Part shown: positions 43,722 through 52,264 of the stretch, piece by piece
Layout: each line of letters begins with the position of its first letter
How positions within the stretch are numbered: the stretch's first letter is position 1
Origin: Autumnicola patrickiae
GTDB lineage: Bacteria; Bacteroidota; Bacteroidia; Flavobacteriales; Flavobacteriaceae
Direction: 5' to 3'
Assembly: GCF_031846525.1 (NCBI RefSeq)
Contig: NZ_JAVRHM010000001.1
Location: 248,001-312,000, forward strand
DNA length: 64,000 nucleotides
Translations under genes and position numbers: made by a program
Notes under the pieces: generated by a model
Databases searched by the model: none
The model's input: the letters and a program-made list of their open reading frames with translations, nothing else
Told to the model about the DNA's origin: nothing

Positions 43722-45593
43722 ATGGAAGAAAAGAAAATAGACGTCCAATCTATAATAGGATTTTTACTTATTGGTGCAATCCTATTGTGGATGTTGTACA
43801 ACAATTCTACAGAAGAAACAGCACTAGAAGAAGAACAGGAAACTGAGCAGGTTGAGACAACAGAGAATCAGCAGACGGGGAATATTGCCACTACTGAAGA
43901 TGATTTGTCGGCTACAGGCCAGGATTCTACAGCTTTAGCAGAAGCTCAACGAAGACTGGGTGCTTTTGGATATTCAGCTACTTTAGAATCAGCTTCTGAA
44001 AATTCCACTACTATTTCAAATGATGTACTCGAACTGGTTGTGGATAATAAAGGTGGTTATATTTCTGAAGCACGGCTTAAAAATTACAAAACATTTGATT
44101 CCATTCCTGTATATCTTATAAAAGATGGAAATGCCTCCTTCAATATAAATTTTTCCACTACAGATGGTCGTACGCTGGATACCCAGAATCTCTTTTTTGA
44201 ACCTGAAGTAAGCCAGAATGGTGATAACCAGGTACTTTCGATGAAATTAAAAGTGTCTGAGGATGAGTTTCTTGAGTATCGTTATGTCTTGAAGCCCGGA
44301 GAATACATGATGGATTTCAGTATTCGTTCCCAGGGACTTGATGATGTTTTTAACAGCTCCCAGGAGGCTCTAAACTTGGATTGGAAATTAAAAGGATACC
44401 GTCATGCAAAAAGTATTTCTTACGAAAGCAGATATACCGATCTTATTTATGAGTATGCAGGTGATAAAGATGATTACCTGGGTGGTGGAGATGTAGAGAC
44501 AGATGAGGAAGAAGATATTAGCTATGTTGCTTTTAAGCAGCATTTCTTTTCTTCAATCCTTTTAACAGATGATCCTTTTGCAAGAGGAAGCTTTAGAACA
44601 GAAAACCTGGTTGAAGATGAAGAAATAGACACCGTTTACACAAGGCAATTTGCTGCCAGTCTTCCATTGCAACTTAATGGTGGGGAGTTAAACTATAATA
44701 TGAACTGGTATTATGGTCCTACAGATTATAAAATCTTAAATGATTACGATCGTAATTTAGATGAAATCGTCCCACTTGGTTGGGGGATTTTTGGTTGGAT
44801 CAACCAATACATATTTATTCCATTTTTTGCTTTCTTAAGCAGTTTCCTTCCCAGCTACGGGATTGCGATTATTGTAATGACAATTGTCGTGAGGATTGTT
44901 CTTTCACCAGTTACGTACAAATCTTATTTATCACAGGCAAAAATGAAAGTTTTACGTCCTGAGATTAACGAAATTAATGAGAAGTACAAGGACAATGCAA
45001 TGAAGAAGCAGCAGGAAACTATGAAGCTGTACAGTAAAGCAGGAGCCAGCCCTATGAGCGGATGTCTGCCGGCTTTAATGCAGATTCCGGTATTTTATGC
45101 CCTATTCCAATTCTTCCCAAGCGCTTTCCAGTTACGTCAAAAAGGATTTTTATGGGCAGATGACCTCTCCAGTTATGATGTTATTGCCGAACTACCGTTC
45201 AATATTCCATTTTACGGGGATCACGTGAGTTTATTCCCAATTCTGGCATCTATTGCAATTTTCATCTATATGATGATGACTACCGGCCAGACTATGCAGG
45301 CAAATCAGCAACCGGGAATGCCAAATATGAAGTTCATCATGTACCTTTCGCCTTTACTGATGCTTTTCTTCTTTAATAATTATGCCAGCGGACTTTCACT
45401 CTACTATTTCACGTCTAACCTTATTACCATCGGAATTATGCTGGTTATTAAGCATGCGATTATAGATGAAGACAAAATTCACGCTAAAATTCAGGAAAAT
45501 AAGAAGAAGCCTAAAAAACAAAACAGGTTTTCCAGAAAGATGCAGGAAATGATGGAGCAAGCTGAAGAACAGCAGAAAAAAGGAAAAAGATAA
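43722..45593 (+). CDS. yidC: Membrane-protein insertase YidC
   Basis: A 623-aa YidC/Oxa1 protein that inserts proteins into the inner membrane. First helix at the N-terminus, a long periplasmic domain (about residues 60-350, acidic near the start), then the five-helix core (IAIIVMTIVVRIVLSPVTYKSYLSQAKM, SPMSGCLPALMQIPVFYALFQFF). Basic Lys-rich tail. It follows pyrG and ends at a terminator. Confidence 0.97.
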   Translation: MEEKKIDVQSIIGFLLIGAILLWMLYNNSTEETALEEEQETEQVETTENQQTGNIATTEDDLSATGQDSTALAEAQRRLGAFGYSATLESASENSTTISNDVLELVVDNKGGYISEARLKNYKTFDSIPVYLIKDGNASFNINFSTTDGRTLDTQNLFFEPEVSQNGDNQVLSMKLKVSEDEFLEYRYVLKPGEYMMDFSIRSQGLDDVFNSSQEALNLDWKLKGYRHAKSISYESRYTDLIYEYAGDKDDYLGGGDVETDEEEDISYVAFKQHFFSSILLTDDPFARGSFRTENLVEDEEIDTVYTRQFAASLPLQLNGGELNYNMNWYYGPTDYKILNDYDRNLDEIVPLGWGIFGWINQYIFIPFFAFLSSFLPSYGIAIIVMTIVVRIVLSPVTYKSYLSQAKMKVLRPEINEINEKYKDNAMKKQQETMKLYSKAGASPMSGCLPALMQIPVFYALFQFFPSAFQLRQKGFLWADDLSSYDVIAELPFNIPFYGDHVSLFPILASIAIFIYMMMTTGQTMQANQQPGMPNMKFIMYLSPLLMLFFFNNYASGLSLYYFTSNLITIGIMLVIKHAIIDEDKIHAKIQENKKKPKKQNRFSRKMQEMMEQAEEQQKKGKR

Positions 45594-45598
45594 AATAA

Positions 45599-45625
45599 AA
45601 AAGCCCGAACATTCCGGGCTTTTTC
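45599..45625 (+). terminator. Terminator of yidC
   Basis: AAGCCCG, seven-base loop, CGGGCTT, then T-run, six bases after the stop. Confidence 0.9.
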
Positions 45626-45848
45626 AATAGGACCATAAAACTACTTTAGTCAAAATAAGATTCCTGCAGTTGGTAATTTGTCCGGAAACAAATCTATAGG
45701 AACAGTTTCTTTGTTTAACATATTTATTGGTCTGTTTAGATTATAAACCTTACAGTGTTCAGGAATTCAGAATACTAATAACAAAATGCGCTACATTTAA
45801 AATAAAAACTTTCTTTCTAAGTTTTGATTAGAGAACCTAATTTTTGAA

Positions 45849-46517
45849 ATGCAAAAATCGATATATATTTTGTTCTTCTTTCTCGTGGGATTTCAATTGT
45901 TTTCCCAAGAAGAAATAAATCAGCTGGATTCGGAATCCAGGCGACATGGCAAATGGGCTGTAAATTTCGAAGGTACTTCACAACTTAAATTTGAAGGAAT
46001 TTTTAAACATGGTAAAGAAATCGGCAAATTCCGTTTTTATAAAAAAGGTTTCGATGCACATCCTTCGGCTATTCTCCACTTTAAAGAAGGCGTCGATTCT
46101 GTAATGGCTACTTATTACACTCAAAAAGGTGAGCCTATAAGCACCGGCACGATAGTTGAACAAAAAAGGGAAGGGAAATGGATATATTTTCACCAGGCTT
46201 CGCAGGATACCATGATGATTGAGAATTACAAAAATGATCAGTTACATGGGCTTCAGAAAACATATTTTAAAAATGGAGAGCTGGCCGAGCAATCCCTGTA
46301 TCAGGATGATAAGAAGGATGGAGAAAGTTTTGTTTATTCCGAAGAGGGTACACTTCTGCAACATTTAAATTTTGAGAAGGGCGAGTTAAACGGGCCGGTA
46401 ACTTACTATAATATCAAAGGTGAGAAAATAATTGAAGGTCAATATGTTCAGGATCAAAAGGAAGGAACCTGGAAATATTATGAGAATAAAAAGTTAACAG
46501 AAGAAAAAGAATTTTAG
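45849..46517 (+). CDS. Secreted MORN-repeat-like protein
   Basis: A 222-aa protein with a signal peptide (ILFFFLVGFQLFSQ) and MORN-like/toxin-antitoxin YwqK-type repeats (RHGKWAVNFEGTSQLKFEGIFKHGKEIGKFRFY, KNDQLHGLQKTYFKNGELAEQSLYQDDKKDGESFVY, KGEKIIEGQYVQDQKEGTWKYY). Such repeats probably make protein contacts at the envelope. Function unknown. No operon partner. Confidence 0.8.
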   Translation: MQKSIYILFFFLVGFQLFSQEEINQLDSESRRHGKWAVNFEGTSQLKFEGIFKHGKEIGKFRFYKKGFDAHPSAILHFKEGVDSVMATYYTQKGEPISTGTIVEQKREGKWIYFHQASQDTMMIENYKNDQLHGLQKTYFKNGELAEQSLYQDDKKDGESFVYSEEGTLLQHLNFEKGELNGPVTYYNIKGEKIIEGQYVQDQKEGTWKYYENKKLTEEKEF

Positions 46518-46567
46518 CTCTCTTAAAATTCCGATATATTTACATTTAAACAAAAAACTTACTTGTT

Positions 46568-46987
46568 ATGAAAAAAATATTTTTATTATTTATGTCCATC
46601 GCAGTTTTATCTTCATGTAGTAATGATGATGATAGCAGTGGAAATTCTGAGAACAATATTTTAGGCACCTGGGGATTAGTTGAAATTAACAACGCGGGGG
46701 ATTTTCTTATTCCCGTAAATGAATGCACATCCCAGTCTCAAATAACTTTTAACAGTGATGGCACGGCCATTTCTGAATATTACATGAACACCGACGGCGA
46801 ATGCACAGTAGATAGCGAAGAAGGCAACTGGAGCGGTGGTGGAAATAATGATAAATATATATTCAGAATTCCTATTCTAGGATCACAACCTGGCAGAGTA
46901 GATTTTAATGATGATTATTCGCGATTTACTTTTTATCCTGACGCCCTGATGACTCAGAATACACATATTATCTTTGAAAAGAAGTAA
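46568..46987 (+). CDS. Lipocalin-like lipoprotein
   Basis: A 139-aa lipoprotein: signal, lipobox AVLSSC, then SNDDDSSG, an acidic export-like stretch. Mature domain starts ILGTWGLVEINNAG and holds ITFNSDGTAISEYYMNTDGEC, the same small lipocalin-like fold as the protein at 15682. Function unknown. Ends before a terminator that also precedes mnmA. Confidence 0.75.
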   Translation: MKKIFLLFMSIAVLSSCSNDDDSSGNSENNILGTWGLVEINNAGDFLIPVNECTSQSQITFNSDGTAISEYYMNTDGECTVDSEEGNWSGGGNNDKYIFRIPILGSQPGRVDFNDDYSRFTFYPDALMTQNTHIIFEKK

Positions 46988-47006
46988 AAAATTATTCTTT
47001 AAACTG

Positions 47007-47035
47007 AAAAGGGTGGCTTTTGTCACCCTTTTTTA
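47007..47035 (+). terminator. Terminator between lipoprotein and mnmA
   Basis: AAAAGGGTG, loop, CACCCTTTTTT, 20 bases after the lipoprotein stop. Confidence 0.88.
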
Positions 47036-47040
47036 TTTCG

Positions 47041-47048
47041 TAATTTTG
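47041..47048 (+). promoter_or_regulatory. -7 box before mnmA
   Basis: TAATTTTG fits TAnnTTTG, 44 bases before ATG 47092, right after the upstream terminator. Confidence 0.5.
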
Positions 47049-47091
47049 CGATCTCTTTTCCGACTTTTAATACGAATTATAGCATACAAGA

Positions 47092-48279
47092 ATGAAAAAG
47101 GTAGTTGTTGGTTTATCCGGAGGTGTGGATTCCAGTGTTTCAGCGTATTTGCTGCAACAACAGGGATACGAGGTGATTGGGCTGTTTATGAAGAACTGGC
47201 ATGATGATTCGGTGACAATTTCAGATGAATGTCCGTGGCTGGACGATAGCAACGATGCAATGCTGGTGGCAGAAAAATTAGGAATTCCTTTTCAAACGGT
47301 GGATTTAAGTGAGCAGTACAAAGAGCGTATTGTAGATTATATGTTCAATGAATATGAACGCGGAAGAACGCCAAATCCAGACGTTCTCTGCAACCGTGAG
47401 ATCAAATTTGATGTTTTCATGAAAATTGCGCTTTCTCTGGGTGCAGATTATGTCGCGACCGGTCATTATTGTAGAAAAGGAGAAATTCAGAAAAACGGAG
47501 AAACGATATATCAATTATTGGCAGGGAAAGATGCCAGTAAAGATCAGTCTTACTTTTTATGCCAGTTAACTCAGGAACAATTGGCAAAAAGCCTCTTCCC
47601 TATTGGGGAATTGCAAAAATCCGAAGTCCGCAAGATTGCAAAAGAGCAAAACCTGGTTACGGCAGATAAAAAAGACTCCCAGGGACTTTGTTTTATCGGA
47701 AAAGTAAGACTTCCGGACTTTCTTCAGCAAAAATTGCAGCCAAAAGAGGGAACTATTGTAGAAATTGATGCCGCAAAAGAACTGTATTCTGAAGAAAAAG
47801 CAGACTATAGGTCGAAAATTGAAGAATTAGAGCACCTGTCTAAAAAGTATAAATACGCTTCAACAGACGGTAAAGTGGTGGGAAAACACCAGGGGGCGCA
47901 TTATTTCACCAAAGGACAACGCAAAGGTCTGGCTGTAGGTGGCACTCCCGAACCACTTTTTATTATTGATACAGATGTGAAGGAGAATGTCATCTACACC
48001 GGACAGGGGAAAAACCATCCCGGCATCTACAGAAAAGCCCTATTTGTTAATAATGAAGAAGTGCATTGGGTACGGAAAGATCTTGCTCTGGGAGAGAATG
48101 AGGAATTACATGTGAAAGCGCGAATCCGTTACCGGCAGCCACTTCAAAATGCTACACTTCATCAAACCGGCAACGGACTGTATGTTGTTTTTGAAGAAAA
48201 TCAGGCTTCTATTACAGAAGGACAGTTTGTTGCCTGGTACGACGGAGAGGAATTATTAGGATCTGGCGTTATTTCTTAG
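47092..48279 (+). CDS. mnmA: tRNA-specific 2-thiouridylase MnmA
   Basis: A 395-aa enzyme that puts sulfur on U34 of tRNA for Lys, Glu and Gln. P-loop GLSGGVDSSVSAYLL at the N-terminus, the first catalytic Cys in NPDVLCNREIKFD, the second in DSQGLCFIGKV, and the C-terminal ARIRYRQP / QFVAWYDGEELLGSG region. Intact and full length. Confidence 0.97.
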   Translation: MKKVVVGLSGGVDSSVSAYLLQQQGYEVIGLFMKNWHDDSVTISDECPWLDDSNDAMLVAEKLGIPFQTVDLSEQYKERIVDYMFNEYERGRTPNPDVLCNREIKFDVFMKIALSLGADYVATGHYCRKGEIQKNGETIYQLLAGKDASKDQSYFLCQLTQEQLAKSLFPIGELQKSEVRKIAKEQNLVTADKKDSQGLCFIGKVRLPDFLQQKLQPKEGTIVEIDAAKELYSEEKADYRSKIEELEHLSKKYKYASTDGKVVGKHQGAHYFTKGQRKGLAVGGTPEPLFIIDTDVKENVIYTGQGKNHPGIYRKALFVNNEEVHWVRKDLALGENEELHVKARIRYRQPLQNATLHQTGNGLYVVFEENQASITEGQFVAWYDGEELLGSGVIS

Positions 48280-48313
48280 TTTTGCTAAGTAGTAGCTATT
48301 TAAACTGAAGAAA

Positions 48314-49267
48314 ATGCCTAACAACAGGATCACGGAACTTTTCAATATTAAATATCCGCTAATCCAGGCAGGAATGGTTTGGGCAAGTGGCTGGAAACTT
48401 GCCTCGGCAGTGAGCAACGCAGACGGACTAGGAATTATTGGCGCCGGCTCTATGTATCCTGAGGTCTTACAGGAGCATATTCAGAAATGTAAGGCTGCTA
48501 CCAAAAAACCTTTTGCGGTGAATGTGCCTCTCCTCTACCCCAACGTAGAGGAAATAATGGAGATCATCGTAAAGGAAGGTGTACCAATTGTGTTTACATC
48601 TGCTGGAAATCCTAAGATCTGGACCAAACATTTGCAGGAGCAGGGAATAAAGGTAGTACACGTAGTGAGCAGCTTGAAATTCGCTTTAAAATCTGAAGAA
48701 GCCGGAGTGGATGCCGTTGTTGCTGAAGGTTTTGAAGCCGGTGGGCATAATGGCCGTGACGAATCCACTACATTTACATTAATCCCAATAGTAAAAGAAA
48801 AACTGCAAATTCCGCTTATTGCTGCGGGAGGGATTGCTACCGGCCGCGGAATGCTGGCTGCTATGGTTCTGGGCGCTGAAGGTGTACAGATTGGAAGCAG
48901 GTTTGTTGCCTCTCCCGAAGCCTCTTCCCATCCTGATTTTAAAGAAATGGTGATAAAAGCTCAGGAAGGTGACACCAAGCTTACTTTAAAAGAATTAGCA
49001 CCTGTAAGACTGCTGAAAAACCCGTTTTATAGTCAAATAGAAGAGCTGTATAAGAAGAATCCTGGCAAAGACGATTTACTTAAATTATTGGGCCGTGGCC
49101 GTGCAAAGAAAGGAATGTTTGAAGGTGATCTTGAAGAAGGAGAACTCGAAATTGGGCAAATTTCAGGCCTGATCCACGAAATAAAACCGGCTGCCGCTAT
49201 TGTAAGGGAAATAATTGAAGAATTTGAACAAGCTCAAAAAGAAGCTTCCCGTCATTCCTTTTCTTAA
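48314..49267 (+). CDS. Nitronate monooxygenase-like flavoprotein
   Basis: A 317-aa TIM-barrel FMN enzyme of the nitronate monooxygenase / 2-nitropropane dioxygenase family. FMN-contact segments: YPLIQAGMVWASGWKLASAVSNADGLGIIG, VAEGFEAGGHNG, PLIAAGGIATGRGMLAAMVLGAEGVQIGSRF. It may detoxify nitronates or be a related oxidoreductase. It follows mnmA by 34 bases and could share its mRNA. Confidence 0.9.
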   Translation: MPNNRITELFNIKYPLIQAGMVWASGWKLASAVSNADGLGIIGAGSMYPEVLQEHIQKCKAATKKPFAVNVPLLYPNVEEIMEIIVKEGVPIVFTSAGNPKIWTKHLQEQGIKVVHVVSSLKFALKSEEAGVDAVVAEGFEAGGHNGRDESTTFTLIPIVKEKLQIPLIAAGGIATGRGMLAAMVLGAEGVQIGSRFVASPEASSHPDFKEMVIKAQEGDTKLTLKELAPVRLLKNPFYSQIEELYKKNPGKDDLLKLLGRGRAKKGMFEGDLEEGELEIGQISGLIHEIKPAAAIVREIIEEFEQAQKEASRHSFS

Positions 49268-49305
49268 ACCCTCCCTACTATTTTTCTAAAAATTTTCATT
49301 TTATA

Positions 49306-49854
49306 CTATTCAGCGTAAGCTTTGTATTGTTCCAGCTGCTGCTTTACGTACTCCCGCCATTTTAATTCCTCCTCCTCTATCTGGCTATGGACACTTTCAG
49401 CATCAAAATCGCTCTGCATCTTCCGCCTTTCGTTTTCAAACTTTCTATATATTGCTGTAAGTTCCTTCTCAACATTTTTTCCGTCTTTATATTCCGCCAG
49501 GGCTTTTCGCAATTTACGTGCATGTAATTCGGAAATATCAAAATGCAGTTGCTCGTGAGCCAGAATATAATCCTTTTTCCGAATATCTTCTTTTTTCCAC
49601 GATTGGTCGGGATAAAAGTTTGCCTTAACTTCATAATCTACTAAAGCCACTTTATTACCAGTTTCACTTAAACTCCAGGAAATGGACATTCCGGAATTCG
49701 TACTGGCCTTATAATCTTTAGACGGAGAAGGTTTTCCTCTAAAATCATTCCACGTAAGCGGTCTGTTTTTATCCCACTGGATCTTTTCCTTTTCAGTTTG
49801 CGCAAAAACAAAAGAGGAATAAAAAAGAAGGAAAGTAAGAAGAAGGGATTTCAT
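49306..49854 (-). CDS. DUF922 secreted metalloprotease-like protein
   Basis: A 182-aa secreted protein (signal SLLLTFLLFYSSFVFAQ) of DUF922 with the zinc motif HEQLH (ILAHEQLHFDISELHARKL) and the N-terminal RPLTWNDFRGKP segment that marks the family. Last gene of the guaA minus-strand operon; it starts directly after the OsmC stop. Confidence 0.85.
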   Translation of the reverse strand: MKSLLLTFLLFYSSFVFAQTEKEKIQWDKNRPLTWNDFRGKPSPSKDYKASTNSGMSISWSLSETGNKVALVDYEVKANFYPDQSWKKEDIRKKDYILAHEQLHFDISELHARKLRKALAEYKDGKNVEKELTAIYRKFENERRKMQSDFDAESVHSQIEEEELKWREYVKQQLEQYKAYAE

Positions 49855-50256
49855 CTATTTATAGCGGAAAGAAATATTCTTTTCCATATCCGGATGAAGG
49901 CTGTTCAATACAGGACAGGTTCTGGCGGTGTTCTCCAGAATCTTTTTCTCCTTATCTGAGAAATTTGATTGAAACTCTACTACCACATCTATTTTTGATA
50001 TCCTGCGAGGTTCTGCAGCCATGGTTTTAGTAACCGAAGCATTTGTACCGGTCAAATCTACCTGCATTTCTTCAGCTTTTATTCCCATTACGGTAAGCAT
50101 ACAGGATGCTAAAGCGGTAGCAACAGTATCTGTGGGTGAGAATGCTTGGCCTTTCCCGTGGTTATCAACCGGTGCATCTGTAATAATTACTGAACCACTT
50201 TTAAGATGTTCTGCTTCAGTTCTTAATCCGCCTTTATAAATTACTTTAGAAGTCAT
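49855..50256 (-). CDS. OsmC-family hydroperoxide-resistance protein
   Basis: A 133-aa OsmC/Ohr-type thiol peroxidase. The two redox Cys are Cys52 (LASCMLT) and Cys114 (RTCPVLNSL); both are present. It should reduce organic hydroperoxides, perhaps with bacillithiol or a lipoyl partner. It overlaps the upstream LysM gene by 11 bases and abuts the DUF922 gene. Confidence 0.9.
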   Translation of the reverse strand: MTSKVIYKGGLRTEAEHLKSGSVIITDAPVDNHGKGQAFSPTDTVATALASCMLTVMGIKAEEMQVDLTGTNASVTKTMAAEPRRISKIDVVVEFQSNFSDKEKKILENTARTCPVLNSLHPDMEKNISFRYK

Positions 50257-52234
50257 TTTCTACACTTAAACTTAAATCCTCATTCACTCTCATAATATAA
50301 ACTGCATCATTCTGAAAACCTCCACCGGAAAGGGGCATATAATGAAATTTATTTTCGTAATACTCTGTATAACCCTTATACCTATTGAAAGAGTCATAAA
50401 GATCTTTGGCACTGGCCAGTCTTAGTAAAACATCCAGAGTAAGATCGTATCCTCTTACTGCATATTGATTGGGCACCAGACCATACTTTTCTACATACTC
50501 TTCTATAAATTCCCTGGAATCTTCCTGATTATGCTCTTTATCTACAGAAGGGTAATGAAAATTAAGCCTGGCCAAATGTGTATTCGAAACATTATCATTA
50601 TCGTAGTTGCTACCTTTTTTTGTTGTAAAAAGTTTGATGTTCTTATCTCTTGCAAGCCTGTTAAGCCCCGAAGTTACACTGCTTAATATCCCAACATCAT
50701 CTGATTCCAAAATCACCCAGTTTTCACGGTTTGCCGCAAGGGCCTGGTTCATTGCACTTTCAGAAACATAACCATTCCCCGGATTTATAAATTTTGCTTC
50801 GGGAAGAGCATTACTGAGTTTGCTTTTTACCTGATAAGACTTGCCATCGGCAATTACCACAATATTTTTGTTATTGGCATTCTGCTGAAGATAATCTACC
50901 ATTACATCGGCCAGCATTTCATCTGTTGGACGGGACTGGAATAAATTAGAGTATGGCTGCATTTGTTTATTGGAAAGCGGACTTATCACTGGAATATTTT
51001 CTCTTGACAGTTTTGCAGCAGCAGCCTCTGTGGTAGTCTGCAAAAGCGGCCCAATAACAGCATCTACATTATTAAAGTTATTTGTGTTTATAATATTGTT
51101 CACTTCCTGGGCATCCCGTTGTGAATCATATTTAGTATCGAACACCCGGAGATTTGTAGAAATTCCAAGTTCTTTTGCTTCTTCCACCGCCATTAGAACT
51201 CCGCTGTAGAAATCCAAAGAAATTCGTAAAACCCTGTCATTTAAAATCGCATTTTTATAAGCATCTGTAGAATCAGTCTCGATCTTATCCAAATTATAAG
51301 GAAGCATTACGACAAGCTCCTTAGTACTAAAATTGCTTAATGAACTTCTAAGATTTACATTGGTTTCCTCAGCATCTTCAAAATTTTCAAAATCAAAATC
51401 GCCTTCCCCAGATTCGGGATCTGCAGGAATTTTAAGAACCATTCCGGACTTTACACCATCTTTTAATGCAGGGTTTAGCGCAATAAGAGAATCGCGGTCT
51501 ATTCCAAATTTTCGGGTTAAACGGAAGAAATTCTCCTGTGGCTGAACTTCGTAAAATTCAAAGGTATCATCAGTAATAATTACCGGCTCATTTTCAAGAA
51601 CATTCGTTCCCACTTTAAGCATTATTCCCGGCTGCAGCACATCTACAGTGGGATTCATTTCTTCAAGTTCCTGAACGGTAAGGCCATATTTACGGGCAAT
51701 GCCGTACTTTGTCTCCTTCGGGATTACCACATGCTCCCGCGTATTTCTGGTCTCCTGTGGATCTATACCTGAATTTTGCTGTTGCTGAGGTGCAGAAATT
51801 GCTGCCGGTGCCGGTGCAGTTGTTGTTTGCCCTTCAGAAATATTCGGAATTCTTATCTCTTCCCCCGTCTGAAGTTCTTCGGAATATAAGTGCTTATTAT
51901 AACGCTTAATTTGATCAATCTCTACATTATACTGCTGAGACAATCCGTAAAGTGTTTCCTTTTTGGCAACTTTATGCGTTCTGAAACTAACCTCCGTATT
52001 CTGAGAAGACTCCGTATTAGAAGCATTTACCGGAATAACAAGTTTGGCTGAAACAGAAATCCCCTCCTGAGCATCAGGATTATATTTAAAGATATCCTCT
52101 TTGGAAATATTATAAGATCTCGCTATACTGTTTACAGTCTCCCCTGAAGTTACAGTATGATATTTAAACTGTTGTGCTACAGCTTCAGTAGTAAAAACCT
52201 GAAACAGTAAAAATAACGCAAAAAGGTACTTCAT
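50246..52234 (-). CDS. LysM and periplasmic-binding-fold protein
   Basis: A 662-aa secreted protein (signal YLFALFLLFQVFTTEAVAQ). Four LysM-like domains bind peptidoglycan: about residues 24-69 (HTVTSGETVNSIARSYNI), 86-131 (HKVAKKETLYGLSQQYNV), 168-213 (HVVIPKETKYGIARKYGL) and 229-276. From about residue 310 a type I periplasmic-binding fold follows (LVVMLPYNLDKIETDS; VDAVIGPLLQTTTEAAAAKLS; NIPVISPLSNKQM). The combination resembles LpoA-type activators of peptidoglycan synthases more than a transport receptor. It lies 30 bases after guaA. Confidence 0.85.
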   Translation of the reverse strand: MKYLFALFLLFQVFTTEAVAQQFKYHTVTSGETVNSIARSYNISKEDIFKYNPDAQEGISVSAKLVIPVNASNTESSQNTEVSFRTHKVAKKETLYGLSQQYNVEIDQIKRYNKHLYSEELQTGEEIRIPNISEGQTTTAPAPAAISAPQQQQNSGIDPQETRNTREHVVIPKETKYGIARKYGLTVQELEEMNPTVDVLQPGIMLKVGTNVLENEPVIITDDTFEFYEVQPQENFFRLTRKFGIDRDSLIALNPALKDGVKSGMVLKIPADPESGEGDFDFENFEDAEETNVNLRSSLSNFSTKELVVMLPYNLDKIETDSTDAYKNAILNDRVLRISLDFYSGVLMAVEEAKELGISTNLRVFDTKYDSQRDAQEVNNIINTNNFNNVDAVIGPLLQTTTEAAAAKLSRENIPVISPLSNKQMQPYSNLFQSRPTDEMLADVMVDYLQQNANNKNIVVIADGKSYQVKSKLSNALPEAKFINPGNGYVSESAMNQALAANRENWVILESDDVGILSSVTSGLNRLARDKNIKLFTTKKGSNYDNDNVSNTHLARLNFHYPSVDKEHNQEDSREFIEEYVEKYGLVPNQYAVRGYDLTLDVLLRLASAKDLYDSFNRYKGYTEYYENKFHYMPLSGGGFQNDAVYIMRVNEDLSLSVENDF

Positions 52235-52264
52235 TTTATTTTCTTTAATTGTCCGTCCCCAAAT

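Noticed and set aside
46974..47204. A plus-strand frame of 76 codons
   Set aside because: It runs through a terminator and the mnmA start; no coding signs.
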